DNA of 10,947 bases from contig PUNI01000182.1 in assembly GCA_003551745.1 (NCBI GenBank), forward strand, positions 1 through 10,947, written 5' to 3'. Origin of the DNA: Paracoccaceae bacterium (GTDB lineage: Bacteria; Pseudomonadota; Alphaproteobacteria; Rhodobacterales; Rhodobacteraceae). Below are positions 1 through 7,524 of the stretch, one piece after another (position 1 is the first letter of the stretch; every line of letters starts with the position of its first letter). Under the pieces are notes generated by a model. That model searched no databases. It saw only the letters and a list, made by a program, of their open reading frames with translations, and was not told the origin of the DNA. The translations under genes were made by a program, and so were the position numbers.

Positions 1-365
1 CCGGGCGCGTCCGGGTCGTCCAGCAGATCGTCTGGCCCGAAGGCGGCACGGGCGAGCCCGATGGTCGGCGTGCGGTCGGCGAAACCGGCCAGAACCTCGG
101 CCAGCCGGGCCTCGAGTGCAGGATCGACGTAGAAGATGAGCTCGGCCTGCGCGAGCTTCGTCACGTCCGCCGCGGTGGGCCGATAGAGGTGCGGGTCGCT
201 GCCGGCGCCGAGCAGGGCCGTCACCTCGGCGCAATCGCCGGCCACGTTCTGCGCCACATCGGCGATCATGCCGACCGTTGCGAGCACCCGCAGCGGCGGC
301 TCCTCCGCAGCCGCGGGGAGGGCCGCAACGGCCAGGGCGGCGACGAGAAGGCGGTATCGGCTCAT
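1..365 (-). CDS. Metal (Mn/Zn-type) ABC transporter periplasmic binding protein, 5' part only
   Basis: Only the first 121 codons are in the window; the gene continues past the left edge. The protein should capture a divalent metal in the periplasm and hand it to an ABC permease, with the ATPase and permease genes probably further left. Residues 1-20 form a Sec signal peptide (basic MSRYR, then an Ala/Leu core ending in AAA). The mature part opens with VLATVGMIADVAQNVAG and has the DPHLYRPTAADV motif, whose His59 matches the first metal ligand of the TroA/MntA/ZnuA cluster A-1 family. The other expected ligands lie outside the window. The ATG at 365-363 is preceded by GGAG with a 9-nt spacing, which fixes the start. 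The DPHLY form resembles TroA/MntC-like proteins more than ZnuA, so manganese is my first guess, but metal specificity cannot be settled from this fragment. A palindrome 46 bp upstream may be its operator. Confidence 0.85.
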   Translation of the reverse strand, partial: MSRYRLLVAALAVAALPAAAEEPPLRVLATVGMIADVAQNVAGDCAEVTALLGAGSDPHLYRPTAADVTKLAQAELIFYVDPALEARLAEVLAGFADRTPTIGLARAAFGPDDLLDDPDAP

Positions 366-410
366 GGGATTCGGCTCCGGAATTGCTCGGCTGCATCCTC
401 CTACTGCACA

Positions 411-425
411 TGCGAATGAGTTGCA
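411..425 (-). promoter_or_regulatory. Candidate Fur-family (Mur-like) operator upstream of the metal transporter gene
   Basis: TGCGAATGAGTTGCA (plus strand) is an imperfect 15-bp palindrome: 10 of 14 non-central positions match its own reverse complement. It lies between lipB's stop and the metal-binding-protein start, 46 bp upstream of that ATG. The TGCRA...TYGCA form resembles the manganese-responsive Mur boxes described for alphaproteobacterial sit/mnt genes. TTGCAA on the minus strand (427-422) could double as a -35, but the matching -10 (TAGGAG) is poor. The assignment is inference from motif resemblance and context. Confidence 0.4.
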
Positions 426-455
426 AGTCTTGCTGGTGTGCTGGATCGTGACCGG

Positions 456-1130
456 TCAGGCGCTCGGCACGGGCGTGCGCAGCGGGGGCAGGCAGCGGTC
501 GAACTGGCACGCCAGCGCGCTGTCGAGATCCTGCAGGCTGACCGGCAGGCCGAGATCGACGAGGCTCGTCACCCCATGCCCGGCGATCCCGCAGGGCACG
601 ATGCCGGCGTAATGCGACAGGTCGGGCTCGACGTTGATGGCGAGCCCGTGGAAGCTGACCCAGCGACGCAGCTTGACCCCGATCGCGGCGATCTTGTCGT
701 CGCGCAGCGTGCCGTCGGGCAGGGCAGGCCTGTCGGGCCGCTCCACCCAGACACCGACGCGTCCCGCACGGCGATGGCCGGTGACGTTGAACTCGCCCAG
801 CGTGGCGATCACCCAGTCCTCCAGCGCGCAGACGAAGCGGCGCACGTCGCGGCCGCGCGCGTCCAGATCCAGCATCGCATAGACCACGCGCTGGCCCGGC
901 CCGTGATAGGTGTACTGCCCGCCGCGCCCGGTCACATGCACCGGAAAGCGCTCGGGTGCGAGCAGGTCCTCGGCCCGTGCCGAGGTGCCGGCGGTGTAGA
1001 GCGGTGGATGCTCCAGCAGCCACACCGCCTCCTCGGCCGTGCCATCGGCGATTCGCGCCACCCGCGCCTCCATCGCCGACAGTGTCTCGGCATAGGGCTG
1101 AAGGCCGTCGAAAACCCGCCACTCGACCAT
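456..1130 (-). CDS. lipB: Octanoyltransferase LipB
   Basis: LipB moves the octanoyl group from octanoyl-ACP to the lipoyl domains of 2-oxoacid dehydrogenases and GcvH in the cytoplasm, the first step of lipoate synthesis. The 224-residue product has the family landmarks: [10 protein letters not shown] near residues 41-50, the signature [13 protein letters not shown] at 68-80 with His76, the catalytic Lys153 in [15 protein letters not shown], and the catalytic Cys180 in IVPCGI. Length is normal. I chose the ATG at 1130-1128 because AAAGGA sits 9 nt upstream. An in-frame GTG at 1136-1134 adds only two codons and has just 3 nt to that ribosome site. The gene is divergent from the peptidoglycan-binding protein gene, and the 97-bp space between them holds an inverted repeat that could affect both. 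Confidence 0.96.
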   Translation of the reverse strand: MVEWRVFDGLQPYAETLSAMEARVARIADGTAEEAVWLLEHPPLYTAGTSARAEDLLAPERFPVHVTGRGGQYTYHGPGQRVVYAMLDLDARGRDVRRFVCALEDWVIATLGEFNVTGHRRAGRVGVWVERPDRPALPDGTLRDDKIAAIGVKLRRWVSFHGLAINVEPDLSHYAGIVPCGIAGHGVTSLVDLGLPVSLQDLDSALACQFDRCLPPLRTPVPSA

Positions 1131-1176
1131 GCGCACCCGTCCTTTCGACCCGCCCAGGGCAAATTCCGCTCCGGGG

Positions 1177-1194
1177 TATCACCCAAGCGTGATA
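1177..1194. promoter_or_regulatory. Inverted repeat TATCAC-N6-GTGATA between lipB and the divergent gene
   Basis: TATCAC and GTGATA are perfect complements separated by CCAAGC. The right arm overlaps the extended -10 of the rightward gene, so a bound protein would block that promoter. The site lies 47 bp from lipB's start and could also serve it. No regulator can be named from the sequence. Confidence 0.4.
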
Positions 1195-1198
1195 TAGT
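1190..1198 (+). promoter_or_regulatory. Putative extended -10 (TGATATAGT) for the peptidoglycan-binding protein gene
   Basis: TG-N-TATAGT fits an extended -10 element, with TATAGT at 1193-1198. No convincing -35 is seen at 16-18 nt upstream, which is usual for extended -10 promoters. Transcription would begin near 1205 and leave a leader of about 23 nt containing the ribosome site. Confidence 0.45.
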
Positions 1199-1227
1199 CC
1201 CGCGGTCTGTGAAGGGGGAGTCGACCG

Positions 1228-2631
1228 ATGGGCGTGAGACATTTCGTGACCGGCTGCGCCGCTCTGGCGCTGGCCGTGGGGGTGGCCCCGCAGCCGGGCC
1301 AGGCCAGCGACGCGCTGGTGGGCGGCATCGTGGGCGGGGTGATCGGCGGCGTCGTCAGCGGTGCGATCCAGCGCGACCAGCAGCAGCGCCGCGCGGCGAC
1401 CCAGCCGCGGACCCAGCCACGCACCGTGCAGCGCAGCGCGGTTCCCAGCGCCACGCGCACGGCCAACCGCGAGATGCAGGCCTCACTCAACTATTTCGGC
1501 TTTCCCGCGGGCACCGTCGACGGCATTGTCGGGCGCAACACGCGCAACGCGGTCTCGCAGTTCCAGGCCTTCATGGGCTATCCGGTGACCGGCCAGCTCA
1601 CCGAATTCGAGCGCAGCTTCCTCGTCGGCTCCTATCACCGCGCCCAGGCCGGCGGCATGCTGACGGCCCAGGCGATCGCGGCCAATCCGCAGGGGCCGCG
1701 GGGCCTGTTGCTGCAATACCGCGACGAGATGGCGCGCGGCACCACCATGGTCGCAGCGCCGCCGGCTCTGCCCCAGGTCGCGCCCGAGGCCGCGCCGCAG
1801 ATGGCGGCGGTGCCGCAGGCGGCCGAGCCTGCGCCCCAGCCCGCGCCGGTGGCGGCGGCGCCGGAGCCGGAGCTGGCCGCGCCCGCACCTGCGCTGCCCA
1901 ACTTCCTCGGCGCCGCGCCGGTGCAGGCCTCGCTGTCGTCGCATTGCAACCGGGTCAGCCTGGAGACGAACTCCAACGGCGGCTTCACCACGCTGGCCAG
2001 CATGACCGATCCGGCCTTCGTGCTCGAGGAGCAGTTCTGTCTCGCCCGGGTCTATGCCATCGCCGACGGCGAGGAGATGGCTGCGCGGGTGCCGGGCCAG
2101 ACCCCGGCGCAGATCGCCGAGCAATGCGCCGGTCTTGGCGCCGCGATGCAGCCGCAGGTTGCCGGGCTTGCCGCCACCTCTGCCGCCGACGCGATGCGCG
2201 AGGTCTCGGCCTTCGTCGCCGGCACCGGCATGGCGCCGGTGCAACTGGCGGGAACCGGGCGGATCTGCCTGTCGTCCGGCTATCGCAGCGACGACATGGC
2301 GGTCGCGCTCGGCTCGGCGCTGCTGCTGGTGACGGTGGGCGAGCGCGTCTATGGTGAACTGATCGGACATCATCTCGCCCAGGGCTTCGGCGTACCGGCG
2401 CGCCCCGATCTGGCGCTGGAGTGGTACGACATGGCGGTGTCGGCGATGGCGGCCGGCGCGCGCACCCCCTTCCTGCCCGGTCAGCCCGAACGCATCCAGC
2501 TCATCGAGGCTGCCAGCGCTGCTGTCGGTGGCCGGGTCGAGCTCGCCCCGCCCGCACGGGAAACCCCCATCCCGGCCGCCCTGCCGCAATTCGCGGTGCC
2601 GGAGGTGAAGGACACCAAGCCCGCGCCCTGA
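1228..2631 (+). CDS. Exported protein with glycine-zipper segment and peptidoglycan-binding domain
   Basis: I know no characterised function for this 467-residue protein. The order is: signal peptide at about 1-27 (VRHFVTGCAALALAVGVA, likely cut near GQA|SDA); a glycine-zipper stretch at 30-46 (LVGGIVGGVIGGVVSGA); a Gln/Arg-rich linker; a PG_binding_1-like domain at about 80-135 (REMQASLNYFGFPAGTVDG, then NTRNAVSQFQ); an Ala/Pro-rich linker at 176-224; and a C-terminal domain from about 232. That last domain has four Cys (240, 271, 300, 347), suggesting two periplasmic disulfides, and a Sel1-like piece near 381-404 (HHLAQGFGVPARPDLALEWY). Cys10 is inside the signal core and is not a lipobox. 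The start is supported by AAGGGGGAG 7 nt before the ATG. The likely place of action is the periplasm or cell wall. The signal peptide and PG-binding fold are fairly secure; the Sel1 resemblance is weak. Confidence 0.85.
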   Translation: MGVRHFVTGCAALALAVGVAPQPGQASDALVGGIVGGVIGGVVSGAIQRDQQQRRAATQPRTQPRTVQRSAVPSATRTANREMQASLNYFGFPAGTVDGIVGRNTRNAVSQFQAFMGYPVTGQLTEFERSFLVGSYHRAQAGGMLTAQAIAANPQGPRGLLLQYRDEMARGTTMVAAPPALPQVAPEAAPQMAAVPQAAEPAPQPAPVAAAPEPELAAPAPALPNFLGAAPVQASLSSHCNRVSLETNSNGGFTTLASMTDPAFVLEEQFCLARVYAIADGEEMAARVPGQTPAQIAEQCAGLGAAMQPQVAGLAATSAADAMREVSAFVAGTGMAPVQLAGTGRICLSSGYRSDDMAVALGSALLLVTVGERVYGELIGHHLAQGFGVPARPDLALEWYDMAVSAMAAGARTPFLPGQPERIQLIEAASAAVGGRVELAPPARETPIPAALPQFAVPEVKDTKPAP

Positions 2632-2804
2632 CCCTGCGCCACGGCGCAAGCCGCGACCCGGGAGCGGGGGCTGCAGCCGCGCGCGCCCCGCCTCGCCGGC
2701 AATCAGCGCTCGCTCGGCGCGGCGTCTGGGTTCGCTGCCAGCGCACCTGTGCATCTCGTGCCAGCGGGGCACTGGACTGGGCCGCATGGGTGGCGATTTT
2801 CCCC
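2632..2804. other. Intergenic region between the peptidoglycan-binding protein gene and the tRNA-Leu promoter
   Basis: No convincing gene. Just after the stop codon, TGCGCC-AC-GGCGCA (2635-2648) is a perfect 6-bp inverted repeat that could end or stabilise the upstream mRNA. It lacks a following T tract, so I do not call it an intrinsic terminator. Confidence 0.4.
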
Positions 2805-2833
2805 TTCACAACCCGATGGCGGGTCGCTAAGAC
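2805..2833 (+). promoter_or_regulatory. Promoter of tRNA-Leu
   Basis: TTCACA (2805-2810, 5 of 6 to the sigma-70 -35) is followed after exactly 17 nt by TAAGAC (2828-2833). Transcription would start near 2840, about 10 nt before the mature tRNA 5' end, as expected for a stable-RNA gene. Confidence 0.55.
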
Positions 2834-2849
2834 GCCGACTGTGTCACGG

Positions 2850-2936
2850 GCGGTCGTGGCGGAATTGGTAGACGCGCAGCGTTGAGGTCGCTGTGGGGTA
2901 ACTCCCGTGGAAGTTCGAGTCTTCTCGACCGCACCA
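2850..2936 (+). tRNA. tRNA-Leu (anticodon GAG)
   Basis: The 87-nt sequence folds as a class II tRNA. The acceptor arms GCGGTCG and CGACCGC are perfect complements, and discriminator A plus an encoded CCA end it at 2936. The D arm carries AATTGGTAGACGCG. The anticodon stem CAGCG/CGCTG encloses loop TTGAGGT, giving anticodon GAG at 2884-2886. A long variable arm (TGGGGTAACTCCCG) is typical of tRNA-Leu, and the T loop is TTCGAGT. It reads CUC and CUU leucine codons. Confidence 0.96.
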
Positions 2937-3190
2937 TCCCCTGACGCTGCCGGGCATCGCTGCCGGGGCAGGCGGAACCGAACGAAGCCTCCGCCGCCGC
3001 AGTCACCTGGAACGCACGAAAGTGCACGTCCACCCCCTGTATTCAGCCGCCAACCGCGCCCGTGATCGCGACGCTTGTGGTTGAGAAACTGTCAACGAAG
3101 CAGGCAGGTCGCGTGCATTTCAATGCTGTGGGGAGTGTTTAGACTTGGACAACCCCCACAACCCGGGTGCTGGGCGCGGCGGCACCGGTC
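2937..3190. other. Intergenic region between tRNA-Leu and the 3' end of ilvC
   Basis: No gene is supported. It holds a repeated CTGCCGGG (2947-2954 and 2960-2967), a hairpin GGCGGA/TCCGCC (2971-2976 with 2990-2995) that could lie at the tRNA 3' trailer, a small inverted repeat GTTGA/TCAAC (3080-3096), and a 7-bp inverted repeat downstream of ilvC listed separately. None has a T tract. The stretch 3070-3160 is less GC-rich than the neighbouring genes. Confidence 0.4.
3127..3160 (-). other. Inverted repeat downstream of ilvC (possible 3' hairpin)
   Basis: TGTGGGG (3127-3133) and CCCCACA (3154-3160) are perfect 7-bp complements with a 20-nt loop, starting 31 nt beyond the ilvC stop on the minus strand. 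There is no U tract, so it would be a 3' stabiliser or part of a factor-dependent terminator rather than a classical terminator. Confidence 0.3.
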
Positions 3191-4284
<1,094 letters not shown>

Positions 4285-4395
4285 GCAGCCCGTCTGCCCG
4301 GGGGCAGGCGTGCAGGTAGGTGCGAATGGTAGCTGGGCGGGCGCGCCTCACCGCCAGCCCGTGGCTGATGGCAAGCGGCGCAAGCCGCATCCGGG

Positions 4396-4420
4396 GCAGA
4401 CGCCGCCGGTGGCCGTCTGC
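4396..4420. repeat. Hairpin GCAGACG/CGTCTGC with a third complementary copy at 4291
   Basis: GCAGACG (4396-4402) and CGTCTGC (4414-4420) are perfect complements around an 11-nt loop. CGTCTGCCC recurs at 4291-4299 and is perfectly complementary over 9 nt to GGGCAGACG at 4394-4402. The middle segment could therefore pair with either partner. It lies upstream of the putative ilvC promoter, so it would be transcribed only by readthrough from fba. Confidence 0.35.
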
Positions 4421-4593
4421 AGGAGGCGCGGATCTTCGCCAGCATCTGCCAGCGGCAGCCGGCGTGCACCGGATGGCGCACGCGGTCGGCTTCCTTCAGA
4501 GCCGGTGTGCTGGCAAGGCGGTGGCGGTCAGGCGGTCGCGGCGCGCTCCGCATGGGTCAGCAGGTGGCTTCGGGCGTCGGCGTCCGTTCCTTT

Positions 4594-4628
4594 GTCATCC
4601 GGCTTCGCGGGCTCTCGGCCCGGATGAC
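4594..4628. repeat. 35-bp palindromic unit downstream of fba (REP-like)
   Basis: GTCATCCGG (4594-4602) and CCGGATGAC (4620-4628) are perfect 9-bp inverted repeats around a 17-nt centre. That centre contributes to a smaller internal stem GGGC/GCCC. It starts 48 bp after the fba stop. The GTCATCC...GGATGAC ends are the type seen in dispersed intergenic palindromes of many proteobacteria. It lacks a T tract on the minus strand, so it is not an ordinary terminator, but it could protect the fba transcript 3' end. Confidence 0.5.
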
Positions 4629-4675
4629 GGGGCCGAAGCACGCAAGGCCAAACGCAGCCCCGTGTCCGAGCCCGG

Positions 4676-5569
4676 TCAGTGGGCGATCGACGCGGCGCGG
4701 ATCGAGCGGATCGCCTCGTCGAGCGTGGTGTTGAACTCCTCGTCGCTCTGATAGACCGACAGCCCCTCGGTGAGCGCGCGCGAGAAGCTGGCGATAACGC
4801 CGGCATTGCGGGCGAGCAGCGCATTGGCCTCGTCGCGGGCATAGCCTCCGGACAGCGCCACCACCCGCATCACCTTCGGATGCTCGACAAGCGGGCGATA
4901 GAGGTTGTCCTTGGTGGGCAGCGAGAGCTTCAGCATCACCTTCTCGCCCTCCGGCAGGGCCTCCAGCCCCCGCAGGATCTCGGCCAGAAGGAGATCCTCG
5001 GCCTCGGCCTTGTCCGGTATGCTGATGGTCACTTCGGGCTCGAGGATCGGCATCAGGCCATGCGCCAGCACCTCGCGGCCGAGGTCGAACTGCTGCTCGA
5101 CAATCGCGCGGATGCCCGCCGGGTTGGCGGCGTCGATCACCGAGCGCTCCTTGGTGCCGAAGATCCCGTGCTCGACGGCCCGCCGCAGCAGGGCATCGAG
5201 GCCGGGGATCGGCTTCATCAGCTTCACGCCGTGCTTCTCAGCCTCCAGCCCCTTGTCGATCTTGAGGAAGGGCACCACCCGCCGGTCTTCCCACAGGAAC
5301 CGCGCCGTGGGTTTTCCGTGGATGTTGCGGTCCATCGTCTGCTCGAAGAGGATCGCGCCGATCACGCTGTCGCCGGTGAAGGCGGGCGCGTTGATGATGC
5401 GGGCGCGCATCTCGTGGATGAGATCGAACATGCCCGCTTCGGTCGTCCAGGCGTCCTCCTCGATCCCGTAGAGCCGCAGCGCCTTGGGTGTCGAGCCGCC
5501 CGACTGGTCGAGCGCGGCGATGAAGCCCTCTCCGTGGGTCATCTGCTCGGCCTGTTGTTCCTTCGACAT
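4676..5569 (-). CDS. Fructose-bisphosphate aldolase class I
   Basis: This is the metal-independent, Schiff-base aldolase that interconverts fructose-1,6-bisphosphate with dihydroxyacetone phosphate and glyceraldehyde-3-phosphate. The 297-residue product is of the short bacterial class I type. Family residues can be read directly: Asp21 in AALDQSGGSTPKAL, Lys103 in FLKIDKG, Glu177 in ILEPEV, the Schiff-base Lys214 in VMLKLSLPT, and the phosphate-binding LSGG at 239-242. The ATG at 5569-5567 has GGAG 5 nt upstream. It follows pgk on the same strand after 112 bp, so the two glycolytic genes probably share readthrough, with an additional fba promoter in the gap. Symbols used for this class vary (fba, fda, fbaB), so I leave the field empty. 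Confidence 0.96.
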   Translation of the reverse strand: MSKEQQAEQMTHGEGFIAALDQSGGSTPKALRLYGIEEDAWTTEAGMFDLIHEMRARIINAPAFTGDSVIGAILFEQTMDRNIHGKPTARFLWEDRRVVPFLKIDKGLEAEKHGVKLMKPIPGLDALLRRAVEHGIFGTKERSVIDAANPAGIRAIVEQQFDLGREVLAHGLMPILEPEVTISIPDKAEAEDLLLAEILRGLEALPEGEKVMLKLSLPTKDNLYRPLVEHPKVMRVVALSGGYARDEANALLARNAGVIASFSRALTEGLSVYQSDEEFNTTLDEAIRSIRAASIAH

Positions 5570-5602
5570 GTCAACTCCGGATCCTGCTGCAGCGCTGGCC
5601 GA

Positions 5603-5631
5603 GTTTTAGGCGCTCGCGCCGGGTCGCGCAA
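5603..5631 (-). promoter_or_regulatory. Putative internal promoter for fba
   Basis: TTGCGC (5631-5626, 4 of 6) and TAAAAC (5608-5603, 4 of 6) are spaced 17 nt apart on the minus strand, inside the 112-bp pgk-fba gap. Transcription would start near 5596. It would let fba be expressed apart from pgk. Confidence 0.35.
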
Positions 5632-5681
5632 TCGGGCAGGCCCCTGCTGACGGCATCGCCTGTGCCGCAGCCGCACAAGGC

Positions 5682-6872
5682 CTACGACTGCAGCACCGCC
5701 ACGCCGGGCAGGGTGCGGCCCTCCATCCATTCCAGAAACGCCCCGCCGGCGGTGGAGACATGGCTGAAGTCCCCGGCCACGCCGGCGGCATGGAGCGCGG
5801 CCACGGTGTCGCCGCCACCGGCGACCGAGACCAGCGTGCCGGCGCGCGTCAACTCCGCCGCCCGCGCGGCGACGGCAAGCGTGCCGGCCGCGAACGGCGG
5901 GGTCTCGAAGGCGCCCATCGGGCCGTTCCAGATCAGCGTGCGGCAGGTGCCGAAGAGCTGCGAGAGATGGCCGACCGTCTCGGGGCCGATGTCGAGGATC
6001 ATGGCGTCGGGCGGGCAGGCATCGGCCGGCAGGGTCTCGGCGGCGGCGTTCTCGGCCAGCTCCCGCGCCACAACGATGTCGGTGGGCAGGTGCACGGCGC
6101 AGCCGGTCTCCTGCGCCGCCTCGAGGATGCGCCGGGCCGTCTCGGCCATGTCGTGCTCGCAGAGCGACCGGCCGACTTCATTGCCCTGGGCGGCGAGGAA
6201 GGTGTTGGCCATGCCGCCGCCGATCACCAGATGATCGACCTTGGCCACGAGGTTTTCCAGCAGCGCGATCTTTGTGGAGACCTTCGCGCCGCCGACGACG
6301 GCGACCACCGGCCGGTCTGGCGTGGTCAACGCCGCCTCCAGCGCCTTCAGCTCAGCCTCCATCAACCGGCCGGCACAGCTCGGAAGCAGCCGCGCCACGC
6401 CATCGGTCGAGGCATGCGCCCGGTGCGCGGCCGAGAAGGCATCATTGACATAGAGGTCGCCAAGCGCGGCGAGGGCCGCCGCGAAGGCAGCCTCGTTGCC
6501 CTCCTCCTCCGCGTGAAACCGGGTGTTCTCCAGCAGCAGCACCTGCCCGGGCGCCATCTCGGAGACGGCGCGCTTGGCCGGTGCGCCGATGCAATCCTCG
6601 GCGAAAGCGACCTCGGCGCCAAGCGCCGCCGACAGCGCGGGAAGCACCACGCGCAGCGACATCTCGGGAGTCGGCGTGCCCTTGGGCCGACCGAAATGTG
6701 CCAGCAAAACCGCCTTGCCGCCCTGACCGGTGATGTGGCGGATCGTGGGCAGGACGGCCTCGATGCGGGTGGCATCGGTGACGCGGCCGTCCTTGACCGG
6801 CACGTTCAAGTCCACACGCACCAGCGCGACCTTGCCGGTGAAGTCGATATCGTCGAGGCTTTTCCAGCCCAT
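5682..6872 (-). CDS. pgk: Phosphoglycerate kinase
   Basis: PGK transfers the acyl phosphate of 1,3-bisphosphoglycerate to ADP in glycolysis and works in reverse in gluconeogenesis. The product is 396 residues, the normal length. N-domain substrate residues are present: RVDLNVP (19-25), Arg36 in DATRI, HFGRPKG (59-65), Arg118 in ENTRF, and Arg151 in [12 protein letters not shown]. The nucleotide domain has GGAKVSTK (194-201), WNGPMGAFE (315-323) and GGGDTVAAL (352-360; Thr replaces the more common Ser). The ATG at 6872-6870 has AGGAG 6 nt upstream and gives the family-typical start. The open frame extends further upstream to 7070, but that extension would run into the divergent cyclophilin gene and has no PGK similarity. 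pgk leads a minus-strand series pgk-fba. Confidence 0.98.
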   Translation of the reverse strand: MGWKSLDDIDFTGKVALVRVDLNVPVKDGRVTDATRIEAVLPTIRHITGQGGKAVLLAHFGRPKGTPTPEMSLRVVLPALSAALGAEVAFAEDCIGAPAKRAVSEMAPGQVLLLENTRFHAEEEGNEAAFAAALAALGDLYVNDAFSAAHRAHASTDGVARLLPSCAGRLMEAELKALEAALTTPDRPVVAVVGGAKVSTKIALLENLVAKVDHLVIGGGMANTFLAAQGNEVGRSLCEHDMAETARRILEAAQETGCAVHLPTDIVVARELAENAAAETLPADACPPDAMILDIGPETVGHLSQLFGTCRTLIWNGPMGAFETPPFAAGTLAVAARAAELTRAGTLVSVAGGGDTVAALHAAGVAGDFSHVSTAGGAFLEWMEGRTLPGVAVLQS

Positions 6873-6897
6873 GTCCCTCTCCTGTCGCTGCCCGACC

Positions 6898-6926
6898 GTT
6901 CTTGCCGCAGCGCCGCAGCGCGTCAA
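6898..6926 (-). promoter_or_regulatory. Putative pgk promoter
   Basis: TTGACG (6926-6921, 5 of 6) is followed after 17 nt by AAGAAC (6903-6898), a weak -10. Transcription would start near 6891, leaving a short leader that contains the AGGAG ribosome site. Confidence 0.4.
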
Positions 6927-6974
6927 CCTTTCACGGAACCGTCGCCTGCCGAGGGCTTTTCCTCGCGGACCGCT

Positions 6975-7004
6975 GCACCTAGGGTGCGCAGCGTTGCAAT
7001 GCTG
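6975..7004. promoter_or_regulatory. Two adjacent palindromes in the pgk/ppi intergenic region
   Basis: CAGCGTTGCAATGCTG (6989-7004) matches its own reverse complement at 14 of 16 positions. Just before it, GCACC-TAG-GGTGC (6975-6987) has perfect 5-bp arms. Both lie between the divergent genes, ending 10 bp before the cyclophilin ATG and about 50 bp upstream of the proposed pgk -35. They could be operators for one or both genes; no regulator can be named. Confidence 0.35.
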
Positions 7005-7014
7005 GGAGGGCCGC

Positions 7015-7524
7015 ATGGCCGAGATCAAGGATCCGGAAAACACCATCCTGATGGAGCTGACGGGGGGCACGGTGGTGATCGAGCTGCTGCCGGATGTCGC
7101 GCCGAAACATGCCGAGCGGATGAAGTCGCTGGCCCGCGCCGGCGCCTACGACAACGTGGTGTTCCACCGTGTCATCGACGGGTTCATGGCGCAGACCGGC
7201 GACGTCGCGCATGGCAATGCCGAGAACGGCTTCAACCTGCGCCGCGCCGGGACGGGCGGGTCGGACATGCCCGACCTACCGGCCGAGTTCTCGAAGCTGC
7301 CACATGACCGCGGCACGCTGGGAGCAGCGCGGTCGTCGAACCCAGACAGCGCCAACTCGCAGTTCTTCATCAACTTCTCCGACAACCATTTCCTGAACGG
7401 GCAATACACGGTCTATGGGCGCGTGATCGAAGGCATGGAGCATGTCGATGCCATCACCCGGGGCGAGCCGCCGGCCGAGCCCGACCGGATGCTCAGCGTG
7501 AAGGTGGCCGCCGATGTCGCGTGA
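7015..7524 (+). CDS. Cyclophilin-type peptidyl-prolyl cis-trans isomerase, cytoplasmic
   Basis: This 169-residue cyclophilin speeds cis-trans isomerisation of prolyl bonds during folding. It has no signal peptide ([15 protein letters not shown]), so it should be cytoplasmic. The catalytic set is present: Arg52 in [16 protein letters not shown] with Phe57 and Gln60, then Gln116 and Phe118 in ANSQFFI. The position equivalent to human CypA Trp121 is Phe126 (NHFLNGQ), the kind of change known from cyclosporin-insensitive bacterial cyclophilins. GGGAGG 5-6 nt before the ATG fixes the start. The gene is divergent from pgk, and its last 11 nt overlap the start of a second cyclophilin gene, so the two are translationally linked. 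Confidence 0.96.
   Translation: MAEIKDPENTILMELTGGTVVIELLPDVAPKHAERMKSLARAGAYDNVVFHRVIDGFMAQTGDVAHGNAENGFNLRRAGTGGSDMPDLPAEFSKLPHDRGTLGAARSSNPDSANSQFFINFSDNHFLNGQYTVYGRVIEGMEHVDAITRGEPPAEPDRMLSVKVAADVA

Noticed and set aside
438..2357. Long plus-strand open frame (639 codons) overlapping lipB and the peptidoglycan-binding protein gene
   Set aside because: It is antisense to lipB and out of frame with the next gene. The translation is Arg/Ala/Gly-rich with no recognisable domain, and the true genes in other frames have clear motifs.
1483..2787. Minus-strand open frame of 434 codons opposite the peptidoglycan-binding protein gene
   Set aside because: The composition is typical of a GC-rich antisense shadow (Arg/Gly/His-rich), and there is no ribosome site or domain. 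The plus-strand gene has a signal peptide and a domain.
2961..2995. Intrinsic terminator for tRNA-Leu
   Set aside because: Short GC stems are present (TGCCGGGGCA; GGCGGA/TCCGCC) but no T tract follows, and such stems are frequent in DNA of this composition.
4594..4628. Intrinsic terminator for fba
   Set aside because: The stem is strong, but on the minus strand it is followed by AAAGGAACGG with no U tract.
4679..5650. Plus-strand open frame opposite fba
   Set aside because: Shadow of a well-supported class I aldolase gene.
6873..7070. N-terminal extension of pgk to 7070
   Set aside because: The extra 66 residues have no PGK similarity and overlap the divergent cyclophilin gene. A good ribosome site precedes the ATG at 6872.
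5760..7307. Plus-strand open frame (515 codons) opposite pgk and across the ppi start
   Set aside because: Shadow of pgk. It overlaps the cyclophilin gene in another frame and shows no motif.
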